Positions 33,875 through 42,709 are shown, counted from the first letter of the stretch. The stretch: DNA of 44,868 nt from Spirochaetota bacterium (GCA_016935915.1 JAFGQB010000034.1:1-44868), one strand, 5' to 3'. The notes: a model not told the origin generated them from the letters alone. Made by a program: numbers and translations.

Positions 33875-34375
33875 ATGATTCATCTTGCTTTATATGAACC
33901 TCAAATACCTCAAAACACAGGCAATATTGCCAGACTTGTTATAGGATTAAATGTTGACTTAATCCTTATCGGCAAACTTGGTTTCAGTCTAAATGACAGA
34001 TATTTAAAAAGAGCCGGTCTAGACTATTGGAATAAACTTAAATTATCTGTTTATAATGACTATAACCACTTCATTAATAATTATAGCAAAAATCGTATAA
34101 TATTTGCAACAACAAAAGGTATAAATCCTTATTTTAATTTTAAATTTTTTAAAGATGACATAATTTTATTTGGTTCAGAGACAAAAGGACTGCCTTTAAA
34201 GCTTTTAAAAGAAAATATAGAGAACACTATAACTATACCTATGTTCTCAGATGTCAGATCTTTGAATTTAAGCAATAGTGCCGCAATTATTGCATATCAC
34301 GCACTTATACAGCTTGGTTATTTTAATGATTTTAAATATAATGAAAATTATCTGGAATTCAAAAAGAAATTATAA
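33875..34375 (+). CDS. trmL: tRNA (cytidine/uridine-34-2'-O)-methyltransferase
   Basis: The 166-residue SPOUT-fold enzyme uses AdoMet to methylate the ribose at wobble position 34 of tRNALeu isoacceptors. Landmarks are LYEPQIPQNTGNIARL at the N-terminus, ILFGSETKGLP in the middle (knot region) and IPMFSDVRSLNLSNSAAIIAYHALIQLG at the C-terminus, all characteristic of TrmL (YibK). Length is typical (about 155-165). No Shine-Dalgarno; the -10 box lies 6 nt upstream of the ATG. Confidence 0.92.
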   Translation: MIHLALYEPQIPQNTGNIARLVIGLNVDLILIGKLGFSLNDRYLKRAGLDYWNKLKLSVYNDYNHFINNYSKNRIIFATTKGINPYFNFKFFKDDIILFGSETKGLPLKLLKENIENTITIPMFSDVRSLNLSNSAAIIAYHALIQLGYFNDFKYNENYLEFKKKL

Positions 34376-34523
34376 CAGCGTAATTTTTTTTGCGCAAAAA
34401 TTCTATCGATAAATGGTGTTTTCATTTTGTTTGTAATCCTTAAATGAAATTCATTGGTTTGATATTTAATTTAAAAAAATAATGAACAGATATGCATGTT
34501 CTTAATATTAAAGGAAAAAAATA

Positions 34524-35852
34524 ATGATAGTAAATATTATAGGCGCAGGTTTTGCCGGAGTTGAAGCATGTTCATTTTTATCAAAAAAGGGTTTCAATAT
34601 CAATTTATATGAAATGCGCGATAAAAAACTAACTGAAGCCCATAAAACCAAATTTTTCGCTGAACTTATATGTTCAAATTCATTCAAATCATTATCAATG
34701 ACAAATGCACACGGTCTTTTAAAAAAAGAAATGGAAGAGCTTGATTCTTTAATAATTAAAACAGCTTATGAATACAGGGTACCTGCGGGTAACTCTCTGG
34801 CTGTTGACAGGGATAAATTTGCCCGATCTGTAACAAAAAAAATAAAAAACTTGCCAAATGTGAACTTTGTCAATGAAGAAATTACCAGTTTAAATGATTT
34901 TTTAAAAAAAGATGAATTTTTAATTATTGCAACAGGTCCTTTAACAAGCGAAAAATTACAGGAAGAAATCATCAAACTTGCAGGAGAGAAATCACTGTTT
35001 TTTTTTGATGCTGTAAGCCCGATCATTGATGCTTCAACTATTAATTATGATATAGTTTTTCCCCAGTCCAGATACAACAAAGGGGATTCGGACTTTTTAA
35101 ATGCCCCATTTTCAAAAGAGCAATATGAAACTTTGGTAGAAGAGCTTAAAAATGCCGATAAAGTTCTTCCCAGTGATTTTGAGGAAAAAAAAATATTTGA
35201 AGGATGCATGCCTGTTGAATCATTGGCATTAAGAGGAGTGAACACTCTTGCATTCGGACCAATGAAGCCTGTTGGGCTTATCGACCCGAAGACAGGAAAA
35301 GAACCTTATGCTGTTGTCCAGTTGAGATGTGAAAATATAAACAAATCCATGTACAATCTTGTAGGTTTCCAGACAAGAATGAAATGGCATGAACAAAAAA
35401 GAATAATCAAATTAATTCCGGGACTTGAAAATGCCGAAATCCTAAGATACGGTGTAATTCATAAAAACAGTTATCTTAATTTTCCTCTTATTGCAGACAA
35501 AAATCTCTATAGTATTAAAAAAAATAAAAATATTTATTTTGCAGGTCAAATAACCGGAGTCGAAGGTTATATTGAATCTGCGGCATCCGGATTATTTACA
35601 GCTTATGCATTATGGTCAGGATTAAACAACCGAACCATCTTAATGCCTGATAAAACTATAATTGGCGCATTGCAGAAATATACTTTAACTCAAAACAAAA
35701 ATTATCAGCCCATGGCAGGAAATTTCGGGTTGATTGAAAGGGAAATATTAAATAAAAACGGCAAAAAAATCAAAGGACAGGATAAAAGGCAGATCATGGC
35801 AGAGGAATCTATTTCTATAATAAAAAAATTCTTTCACTTGCATTTTAATTGA
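34524..35852 (+). CDS. trmFO: Methylenetetrahydrofolate--tRNA-(uracil-5-)-methyltransferase
   Basis: The 442-residue FAD enzyme methylates U54 of the tRNA T-loop using methylenetetrahydrofolate. It shows the FAD-binding GAGFAG (7-12), LICSNSFKSLSMTNAHGLLK with Cys50 near the flavin, MPVESLALRGVNTLAFGPMKPVGL, and FAGQITGVEGYIESAASGL at the C-terminal FAD site. Length fits TrmFO (about 435-450). AAAGGAAA lies 7 nt before the ATG. It is common in Gram-positives and in many spirochaetes. aspS follows after 45 bp, possibly co-transcribed. Confidence 0.95.
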   Translation: MIVNIIGAGFAGVEACSFLSKKGFNINLYEMRDKKLTEAHKTKFFAELICSNSFKSLSMTNAHGLLKKEMEELDSLIIKTAYEYRVPAGNSLAVDRDKFARSVTKKIKNLPNVNFVNEEITSLNDFLKKDEFLIIATGPLTSEKLQEEIIKLAGEKSLFFFDAVSPIIDASTINYDIVFPQSRYNKGDSDFLNAPFSKEQYETLVEELKNADKVLPSDFEEKKIFEGCMPVESLALRGVNTLAFGPMKPVGLIDPKTGKEPYAVVQLRCENINKSMYNLVGFQTRMKWHEQKRIIKLIPGLENAEILRYGVIHKNSYLNFPLIADKNLYSIKKNKNIYFAGQITGVEGYIESAASGLFTAYALWSGLNNRTILMPDKTIIGALQKYTLTQNKNYQPMAGNFGLIEREILNKNGKKIKGQDKRQIMAEESISIIKKFFHLHFN

Positions 35853-35897
35853 TAAAATTATATATAGTGTCAAGGTAAATATTTTGGGAGTTAAAAA

Positions 35898-37235
35898 ATG
35901 ACAGAACTGAAAATTGAAAAAAATCTATCCAATGAAATAGATTTTGCCTCTTTCGAAAATAATGAAATCGAAATAACCGGGATGATCCAGAATTTAAGAG
36001 TATTATCATGGGGAGCCTTTTTAATTTTAAGAACACCTGTTTATACCATTCAAACCGTGATAGATAAAAATAATATTAATATTCAACCTGAATCATTAAA
36101 GACAGAATCCACTTTAAAAATCAAAGGCATTGTCAAAAAAGCTGTGATAAAGGATAAAGCGATAAATCAAAGAGACTTTGAAATACAAATCAGCAATATA
36201 TGTGTAATATCCGCTCCTTCTGTTGAGACTCTGCCTGTAGATACTACAAAAAAAGAATTAAATATTAATTTAAATACTAAATTCGATATGCGCCCTCTGA
36301 CATTGAGACACCCAAGAGAAAGGGCGATTTTTAAAATTGCTGCAGTGATCTGCAATGAATTTGCAGGATATTTGACATCAATCAATTTTACAAGAATATC
36401 CTCTCCAAAGATTGTAAAATCCGGAGCTGAAGGTGGAGCCAATATTTTTGAGCTGGATTATTTTAAAACCAAAGCATATCTTGCTCAGTCACCTCAGTTT
36501 TACAAACAGATGATGGTTGGAATATTCGGTAAAGTGTTTGAAATAGGTCCTGTTTTCAGAGCAGAAAAACATGACACCTCCCGCCATCTTAATGAATACA
36601 TATCTTTGGATTTTGAAATGGGATTCATAAACAGTTTTTATGATATTATACAGGTAGAAACAAATGTTTTAAACTCAATTTTTTCAAAAATTAATAAAAC
36701 ATGTTCCAATGAAATAGATCTACTGGAGATAAAAATACCTGAAATAACAAAAATTATCTGCATTAAATTCGATGAAGTTCATCAAATTATATTTGATGAA
36801 TTTAAAAAGGATTATAGAACTGAAAAAGACCTTGATCCTGAAGAAGAAAGATTGATTTGTGAATACGCTAAAAACAAATGGGATACCGAATTCGTATTTG
36901 TAACTCATTACCCTGCTGAAAAAAGACCGTTTTATGCAAAAGAAGACCCTGATGAGCCTTCCAGAACACTCTCATTTGATCTTTTGTTCAGAGGAATTGA
37001 AATAACAACAGGCGGACAGCGACTTCACCAATACGATGAATACATAAATAAAATGAATAAACTGGGTATGAACACACAACTTTTTGAATCATATCTTCAA
37101 TGCTTCAAATTCGGAATGCCGCCCCACGGAGGACTTGGGCTTGGACTTGAAAGACTTACAAGTTGTATTTGCGGACTTGCAAATGTCAAAGAAGCAAGCT
37201 TATTTCCAAGGGATATAAACAGACTGGAACCCTGA
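35898..37235 (+). CDS. aspS: Aspartyl-tRNA synthetase, archaeal type
   Basis: The 445-residue class II synthetase lacks the large GAD insertion of the usual bacterial enzyme (about 590 residues) and so belongs to the archaeal/eukaryotic-type group. The OB-fold anticodon domain is at about 25-105. Motif 1 is around FTRISSPKIVKSGAEGGANI (178-197), motif 2 is FEIGPVFRAEKHDTSRHLNE, and motif 3 is GGLGLGLERLTSCICG near the end. It charges tRNAAsp and, if non-discriminating, also tRNAAsn; which cannot be told from the sequence here. GGGAG lies 7 nt before the ATG. It converges with flaA with only 3 bp between the stop codons. Confidence 0.92.
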   Translation: MTELKIEKNLSNEIDFASFENNEIEITGMIQNLRVLSWGAFLILRTPVYTIQTVIDKNNINIQPESLKTESTLKIKGIVKKAVIKDKAINQRDFEIQISNICVISAPSVETLPVDTTKKELNINLNTKFDMRPLTLRHPRERAIFKIAAVICNEFAGYLTSINFTRISSPKIVKSGAEGGANIFELDYFKTKAYLAQSPQFYKQMMVGIFGKVFEIGPVFRAEKHDTSRHLNEYISLDFEMGFINSFYDIIQVETNVLNSIFSKINKTCSNEIDLLEIKIPEITKIICIKFDEVHQIIFDEFKKDYRTEKDLDPEEERLICEYAKNKWDTEFVFVTHYPAEKRPFYAKEDPDEPSRTLSFDLLFRGIEITTGGQRLHQYDEYINKMNKLGMNTQLFESYLQCFKFGMPPHGGLGLGLERLTSCICGLANVKEASLFPRDINRLEP

Positions 37236-37238
37236 ACC

Positions 37239-38159
37239 TTATTTTATGGTTTTATCCATTCTCTGATTTTCTTCCCATTCAAGATACAATTTTTTATGTA
37301 CTCTTGCTGTTTCCTTTCTTGCTCTTTCTATTAGTTCTTCATTATATATGCCGAATATTGCTTCCTGGAAAGGCTCAGATTTACCGATTTCAAGAAAAGC
37401 CTCATCATAATCAATAGTCACTTCCTTGATCATTGTAACAAAATTACCTGTAACTTCAGGATCACTGCGTTGTATAATAAATGCCACAAATCTTAAGCAT
37501 GGATATTCATCAGGATAATAGGGACGCACATTTTTATAAATATCTCTCTCTTTTAATTCCTCATCTAAATTGGGATTTATCCAGGAAATAGTTCTCCATC
37601 CCACAAAGTTCATATAACCGATAAATATGTCTTTTTCTTCACCTTTATGATTGGACAATCTCACGGAAAGTCCGTATCGAAAATTATTACCCAAAAAAGT
37701 TACAGATATCTTTCTTAATACCCCGACATTTCTTACTACACCTTTGTTAATGAACATTGAACCTGTTCCATCAGGGTTTACCGGTGATTCAAAAAAAGTC
37801 GGAATCGTATAAGGAGGTTTGACAATTGCATATGAATTAGCATGACGTTCAGGAAAATATATTCTCATACCAAGCAAAGTTATGCCGGGATAAGCCATTG
37901 ATTTTGTCACAGGTATAAGTCTTGTTTTTTTTCTTGCTTCAGTAGTCCATGAAGAATCATTTACCCTGACAAGCCAATTCTTCATTTTTAAATCAACGAA
38001 CATAGCACTTCTTGCCTCATCGGGGAAACCTGTACCTATGGTAAACGGTGTAAAATCAACAGTGGTATCATTTAAATTATTAAAATCAATTAAAACTGCT
38101 TCAATAGAGAATATTTTAAAAGATATTATTAAAAATATAAAAACAAATCTTATCTTCAT
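37239..38159 (-). CDS. flaA: Flagellar filament outer layer (sheath) protein FlaA
   Basis: The start at 38159 follows CAGGGG and opens with a signal peptide (MKIRFVFIFLIISFKIFSIEA), so this ATG is preferred over one 33 nt upstream; 306 residues. FlaA coats the periplasmic flagellar filament core in spirochaetes and is exported by the Sec route. Landmarks are VLIDFNNLNDT, MKNWLVRVNDSSWTTEAR, GITLLGMRIYFPERHANSYA, FIGYMNFVGWRTISWINPN and EYPCLRFVAFIIQRSD. The C-terminal tail is helical and charged. It is separate from any other flagellar gene in the window. Confidence 0.93.
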   Translation of the reverse strand: MKIRFVFIFLIISFKIFSIEAVLIDFNNLNDTTVDFTPFTIGTGFPDEARSAMFVDLKMKNWLVRVNDSSWTTEARKKTRLIPVTKSMAYPGITLLGMRIYFPERHANSYAIVKPPYTIPTFFESPVNPDGTGSMFINKGVVRNVGVLRKISVTFLGNNFRYGLSVRLSNHKGEEKDIFIGYMNFVGWRTISWINPNLDEELKERDIYKNVRPYYPDEYPCLRFVAFIIQRSDPEVTGNFVTMIKEVTIDYDEAFLEIGKSEPFQEAIFGIYNEELIERARKETARVHKKLYLEWEENQRMDKTIK

Positions 38160-38201
38160 GTCCCCTGCCCTGAAAAATTTAAAAAAAAACACTTTTTAAA
38201 A

Positions 38202-38228
38202 TTATCGGAAAAAATCTTAAGATTATTA
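38202..38228 (-). promoter_or_regulatory. Possible sigma-28 (FliA) promoter of flaA
   Basis: On the minus strand TAATAATC (38228-38221), 11-bp spacer and TCCGATAA (38209-38202) resemble the flagellar consensus TAAAGTTT-N11-GCCGATAA: the -10 matches in 7 of 8 bases, the -35 only in part. The start would be near 38195, giving a leader of about 36 nt before the ATG at 38159. Confidence 0.5.
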
Positions 38229-38348
38229 GATAAAAACTAAATTAATGAACTGGATTATGTATTTCGAAAGTCCGTGTAACGCGTTATTTTTTGTGCAAAA
38301 ACTAACGCTCCGCTTAAATATCTGGTTTAAAAAACGTATAAAAAAATA

Positions 38349-38738
38349 TTAATTTGCCCTTTCAACATAAATGGTGAGTTTATCCCTCTCTATTAATTTA
38401 TATTCTTTGTCCAATATTACTTTTACAGGTTCTAAAAGTTTTATGGCAATTACATGTATGTCGTCGGATTCGGATTCGTTATAAACCATTTTAAAAGTTT
38501 GTGCCCATGTAACGGTTACTGATTCTGAATCACCGGGAGCTATTGTCATATCTTCATGTTTGTTCGAGTCTTTTGTCTGTCCATCCTGATAATAAATATT
38601 TCTTTTATAGTAAATATCAACCTTTATATCAAAATCCGTTTTATTTTCAATTGTAATTAATCCTAAAAATTCATAATAAGTGGGACATGAGCTGAACAAT
38701 AGAATAAAAAGAGTTAAAAAAATAAATATTTTTTTCAC
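38349..38738 (-). CDS. Small lipoprotein, paralogue of the adjacent lipoprotein
   Basis: The 129-residue lipoprotein has a signal MKKIFIF and lipobox LFSSC with Cys18. The mature part looks like a small beta-sandwich: ITIENKTDFDIKVDIYYK, then MTIAPGDSESVTVTW and IERDKLTIYVE. It resembles the mature part of the upstream lipoprotein at corresponding positions (IENKTDFDIKVDIYY against IYNKSSLDLDINFNY; TIAPGDSESVTVTW against TIASGSSIKILASW). The function is unknown. It lies 15 bp after its paralogue and is probably co-transcribed with it. Confidence 0.72.
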   Translation of the reverse strand: MKKIFIFLTLFILLFSSCPTYYEFLGLITIENKTDFDIKVDIYYKRNIYYQDGQTKDSNKHEDMTIAPGDSESVTVTWAQTFKMVYNESESDDIHVIAIKLLEPVKVILDKEYKLIERDKLTIYVERAN

Positions 38739-38753
38739 TTTTTTTCCTGTATT

Positions 38754-39377
38754 TTAAAAAGTTGTATCCAGAATATAATATTCAATTTTTTCATCTGGAT
38801 AAATAACAGCCTCTTTATTAAATATTGAAGTCACCCCGCCGTCTTCCCTGCCGACCAAACTAACATTGCATTTTGTTAAAAGACTTTCACTATGATCATG
38901 TTCAGACAGCCAGCTTGCTAAAATCTTAATACTGCTGCCAGAAGCAATTGTAAAGTTATCTTTTAAATTTTTGATTTGCTCCTTATAATCGCCATTGACA
39001 AGCCGTTCATCCGTGCCGTCCAATTCCCCGTCGTCATAGCCGTCATTATAACCGTTTATATAATCTGCATCGATAATACCTGATAAATCCTCAATATTGA
39101 CGGCACTGTCCGATCTTCCATCCGAATATCCGTCATTATATCCGTCATTATATCCTTTTTTATATGACCATGCACCTGTTGATGTATCATTATAACTTCT
39201 TTTAAAATATTCCACATCATTGAGATAATAAAAAATTTGTTCATAATTAAAATTAATATCCAGATCCAATGATGATTTATTGTATATTTTAAAATATGGA
39301 GCTTGATGATAAACAATATCATAATCGGAGCAAGAAAATAATAAAAACAAAAAAAATAGTAAAAAAAATCTTTTCAT
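38754..39377 (-). CDS. Lipoprotein with inserted GYNDG-repeat block
   Basis: The ATG at 39377 is favoured over 39389 because it opens the signal peptide directly (MKRFFLLFFLFLLFSC, lipobox Cys16) and a TATAAT box covers the earlier ATG; 207 residues. The mature N-terminal and C-terminal parts align with the downstream paralogue. Between them about 65 residues are inserted, with repeats of GYNDG type (SYKKGYNDGYNDGYSDGRSD and YINGYNDGYDDGELDGTD). These Tyr-Asn-Asp-Gly repeats may bind divalent ions or mediate surface contact; this is speculation. The coding DNA has an exact 12-bp tandem repeat near 39120-39145. Confidence 0.7.
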   Translation of the reverse strand: MKRFFLLFFLFLLFSCSDYDIVYHQAPYFKIYNKSSLDLDINFNYEQIFYYLNDVEYFKRSYNDTSTGAWSYKKGYNDGYNDGYSDGRSDSAVNIEDLSGIIDADYINGYNDGYDDGELDGTDERLVNGDYKEQIKNLKDNFTIASGSSIKILASWLSEHDHSESLLTKCNVSLVGREDGGVTSIFNKEAVIYPDEKIEYYILDTTF

Positions 39378-39510
39378 AATATATTCCATTATAAAAAAAT
39401 ATTAAATAAATTCAATATATTTTTTTAAAATTATTTAAATTAACCTATAAAATATTAAATTAAAATTAAAAGAATTTTATAAATTTTATAAAATATGATT
39501 AAAATATTTT

Positions 39511-40356
39511 ATGAAAGTTATAAAATCAAAAAATGCCGGTTACTGCATGGGCGTAAAAAGAGCCTTTAATAACTCTTTTGACATAACAAAAAAACATAAA
39601 AAAATATGTGTTTTCGGTGAAATGGTTCACAACAGATTCGCTCTCAAATCAATAACAGAAAAAGGTATAATAATAGAAAATGATCTCGATAAAATAATAA
39701 AGAATAATGATATTGAAAATGTAATTATAAGAGCTCACGGCATCCCTCCTTATCAGGAAGAAACATTATTAAAAAACAATAAAAAAGTATTTGACTTTAC
39801 ATGTCCAATTGTAAAACAGGTACAACTTTTGGCAAAAAAATTATCCGACACAGGTTATACTGTAATCATAACAGGAAAAGAAACCCATCCGGAAGTTATA
39901 GGCATTACAGGATATTGTAAAAAAAACCATTATGTAGTAAAAAGCCTTGAGGAAGCAAAAAAGCTTCCTCTGGATGCCATAAAAAGGATAGCATTGATCA
40001 GCCAGACAACCATGAACTCAAATGTTTTTTTTGAAATACTTGAATATTTCAAGTCAAAACGTAAAGATCTTGTATATCATAATACTCTGTGTAATCTTCC
40101 AGTAAAAATCCAGGAAAATGCATTGACCCTGGCAAAAAAAGTAGATTTGATGGTCATTGTCGGCGATAAATTAAGCGCAAATACAACAACATTATATGAT
40201 AAATTAAAACTTGTTAAAAAAAGCATATTTGTCGAAACAGTAAATGATCTGGATAAAAATGAACTTAAAAAATTTAAAAAAATCGGAATAACAGGAGGCA
40301 GTTCAACTCCTGACTGGCAAATGGACGAAATAAAAAATTGGATTGAAAATTTATAA
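39511..40356 (+). CDS. ispH: 4-hydroxy-3-methylbut-2-enyl diphosphate reductase
   Basis: The 281-residue [4Fe-4S] enzyme is the last step of the MEP isoprenoid pathway and makes IPP and DMAPP. The three cluster cysteines are C12 (AGYCMGVKRA), C98 (FDFTCPIVK) and C194 (NTLCNLP). Substrate residues include H of EMVHN, RAHG, HPE in ETHPEVIG, SQTTMN and GGSSTPDW near the C-terminus. Length fits (about 280-315). No Shine-Dalgarno is seen before the ATG; TAAAAT lies 5 nt upstream. It is divergent from the lipoprotein pair. Confidence 0.93.
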   Translation: MKVIKSKNAGYCMGVKRAFNNSFDITKKHKKICVFGEMVHNRFALKSITEKGIIIENDLDKIIKNNDIENVIIRAHGIPPYQEETLLKNNKKVFDFTCPIVKQVQLLAKKLSDTGYTVIITGKETHPEVIGITGYCKKNHYVVKSLEEAKKLPLDAIKRIALISQTTMNSNVFFEILEYFKSKRKDLVYHNTLCNLPVKIQENALTLAKKVDLMVIVGDKLSANTTTLYDKLKLVKKSIFVETVNDLDKNELKKFKKIGITGGSSTPDWQMDEIKNWIENL

Positions 40357-40400
40357 AATATATTATTAATTATAAATTTTTAATAAAGTGGAGTAATTAT

Positions 40401-41384
40401 ATGGAATACAGAAGATTGGGTAAAACTAATTTCAATATATCTGCCATATCACTTGGGACATGGCAGGTTGGCGGAAAATGGGGAAGCAGCTTTGACTCTG
40501 AAAATGCCGAAAAGATCATAAATTCCGCAATCGATAACGGTATAAATTTCATAGATACTGCCGATGTTTACAGCAGCGGTTTAAGTGAAAAAGCCGTTGG
40601 AAAAGTCGTAAAGTTAAGAAAAGAAAAAGTTTATGTGGCAACAAAATGCGGCAGAAAACTTGAACCCCATATCAATTCATCCTATCAAACAGAAGTTTTA
40701 AAAAAATTTGTTGAAGATAGTCTTAAAAATATGGATATTGAGGTTATTGATCTAATACAGCTTCACTGCCCCCCGACTGAAGTATATTATCGTCCTGAAA
40801 TATTTGAACTTTTTGACAGATTAAAAACAGAAGGAAAAATTCTAAATCTCGGCGTCAGTGTCGAAAAAATTGAAGAAGGCATAAAGGCAATAGAATATCC
40901 AAATGTAACAACTGTTCAGATAATATTCAACATATTCAGACAGAGACCCTCAGAGCTTTTTTTCAAAGAAGCCGCTAAAAAGGATATCGGCATAATTGTA
41001 AGAGTTCCTCTTGCAAGCGGACTTTTAACGGGTAAATATACAGAATCAACAAAATTTGATCCTAAAGACCATAGAAATTACAACAGGGACGGAGCCTATT
41101 TCGATAAAGGAGAGACATTTGCAGGAGTTGATTATGAGACAGGCATTGATGCTGTTAAAAAATTACTTGAAGTTTTCCCTGAAAACGATATGATCAAAGT
41201 TGCATTAAAATGGATACTGATGTTCAAAGAAGTAAGCTGTGTTATACCGGGTGCATCAAAACCTTCACAGGTATTGTCCAATATCGAGGCTGTCGATTAT
41301 CCTCTGCTGAATGACCTTCAGATGCATATCATACAAAAAATCTATGATAAGTATATAAAACCGCATGTTCATCAGAGATGGTAA
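40401..41384 (+). CDS. Aldo/keto reductase
   Basis: The 327-residue NADPH-dependent TIM-barrel oxidoreductase has the tetrad D52 and Y57 (FIDTADVYSSG), K82 (VATKCG) and H122 (IQLHCPP), and a C-terminal cofactor loop (SCVIPGASKPSQVLSNIEA). The sequence pattern is that of the AKR group acting on sugars or small aldehydes, including L-fucose/galactose dehydrogenase-like enzymes. GTGGAG lies before the ATG. It is followed after 30 bp by an alcohol dehydrogenase, so the two may work in one sugar pathway. Substrate unknown. Confidence 0.88.
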   Translation: MEYRRLGKTNFNISAISLGTWQVGGKWGSSFDSENAEKIINSAIDNGINFIDTADVYSSGLSEKAVGKVVKLRKEKVYVATKCGRKLEPHINSSYQTEVLKKFVEDSLKNMDIEVIDLIQLHCPPTEVYYRPEIFELFDRLKTEGKILNLGVSVEKIEEGIKAIEYPNVTTVQIIFNIFRQRPSELFFKEAAKKDIGIIVRVPLASGLLTGKYTESTKFDPKDHRNYNRDGAYFDKGETFAGVDYETGIDAVKKLLEVFPENDMIKVALKWILMFKEVSCVIPGASKPSQVLSNIEAVDYPLLNDLQMHIIQKIYDKYIKPHVHQRW

Positions 41385-41414
41385 ATTTATATTAAAACTT
41401 TTTAGGAGCAACAA

Positions 41415-42446
41415 ATGAAAGCTGGATTTCTTACTGATATTAGAAAAATTGAAATAAGAGAAATAAATAAACCTGAGATTCAGTCAGATAATGAAGTTCT
41501 GTTAAAAATAAAAAGCGTAGGAGTATGCGGTTCGGATATTCATTATTATAAAGACGGTAAGATCGGAACACAGAGAGTTAATTTTCCATTTAGAATATGC
41601 CATGAGTTTTCTGCTGTTGTTGAAGAAACAGGCAAAAAAGTAAAAAAAATAAAAATCGGCGACCAAGTCGCGGTAGATCCTGCAACATTTTGCAGAACCT
41701 GTGATCAATGCAAGGAAGGTAGATTTAATACATGCAGAACTTTATTATTCATGGGATCCCCTGGTTTAAAAGACGGCTGTCTTTGTGAATATACAGTTGT
41801 ACCTGAGACAAGCTGTTATCCTTCAAAAAAGCTGTCATTTGACCAGTTGTGCCTTGTTGAGCCTATGTCTATAGCAGTATATGCGGTCAAATATCCCCTG
41901 ACTTTAAAAAAGAAAAATATCGGGATACTTGGTGCAGGTCCTATCGGACTATGTACGCTCATTGCAGCATTAGATAAAGATGCAGGAAAGATATATGTTA
42001 CTGATAAAATTGATTCAAGATGTGAAACTGCGTTCAAGCACGGGGCATACTGGACAGCTAATCCTCTAAATACCGACATCGTAAAAGAAATTGAAAAAAA
42101 AGAGCCTCTTCTTCTGGATTATGTTTTTGAATGCTGCGGTGATCAGGATGCAATAGACCAGGCAATGATGTTGTTAAAGCCCGGAGGTAAACTGATAATC
42201 GTTGGCATACACGAGTCAGAAAGAATATCCATATCAACAGATTTGATGCGAAGACGGGAAATCACAATCTACAATGTTCGCCGTCAGAACGAAAGCACTT
42301 ATGATGCTTTGAAATTAATAGAGAGCGGAAAATTCAAAGTAGATTTTATGGTCACTCATCATTTTAACATAGAAGAAAGCCAGAAAGCATTTGACACTGT
42401 TGCAAACTATAAGGACAATGTTATTAAAGCAATTATAAATGTTTAA
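41415..42446 (+). CDS. Zinc-dependent alcohol dehydrogenase (sorbitol/L-idonate dehydrogenase-like)
   Basis: The 343-residue medium-chain dehydrogenase has catalytic zinc ligands C38 (VGVCGSD) and H63/E64 (CHEFSAVV), and structural zinc cysteines C93, C96, C99 and C107 (TFCRTCDQCK, NTC). The Rossmann fold begins with IGILGAGPIGLCTL at about 170. NAD-dependent oxidation of a polyol or sugar acid is likely: sorbitol, threonine and L-idonate dehydrogenases are the closest types. AGGAG lies 8 nt before the ATG. It is coupled in position to the aldo/keto reductase. Confidence 0.9.
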   Translation: MKAGFLTDIRKIEIREINKPEIQSDNEVLLKIKSVGVCGSDIHYYKDGKIGTQRVNFPFRICHEFSAVVEETGKKVKKIKIGDQVAVDPATFCRTCDQCKEGRFNTCRTLLFMGSPGLKDGCLCEYTVVPETSCYPSKKLSFDQLCLVEPMSIAVYAVKYPLTLKKKNIGILGAGPIGLCTLIAALDKDAGKIYVTDKIDSRCETAFKHGAYWTANPLNTDIVKEIEKKEPLLLDYVFECCGDQDAIDQAMMLLKPGGKLIIVGIHESERISISTDLMRRREITIYNVRRQNESTYDALKLIESGKFKVDFMVTHHFNIEESQKAFDTVANYKDNVIKAIINV

Positions 42447-42550
42447 GCATGAGACTTCATCTATCATTTCAAACAAGGCGAGAAATCTTTTGATAATTGT
42501 TAAAATTCAGTAATTTAATAAATTAATCTGAAAAAGTTGACAATTTTTGA

Positions 42551-42709
42551 GATTTCTATTTTTTCGGCGGTTTTCTCGGTTATTTCCTGATGATCATATT
42601 TTTTTCGATACTTGCCGTAAAGAACCCTATTCCGATTGAGGCTGTCATTTATATAACCTGCGGACTGTCAATCTTTAAATTATATAAAAAGGTTTTTAAA
42701 ATTTTATAG
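42551..42709 (+). pseudogene. Possible remnant of a small membrane protein gene
   Basis: The frame begins right after TGA (42548-42550) and encodes about 52 residues before TAG. Two hydrophobic stretches and a basic C-terminal tail are typical of a membrane protein's end. The only ATG (42590) lacks a ribosome-binding site. A short real gene with an unusual start remains possible. Confidence 0.3.

Noticed and set aside
37163..37417. Plus-strand frame across the aspS end and the flaA 3' part
   Set aside because: It runs over two real genes on opposite strands and has no start signal.
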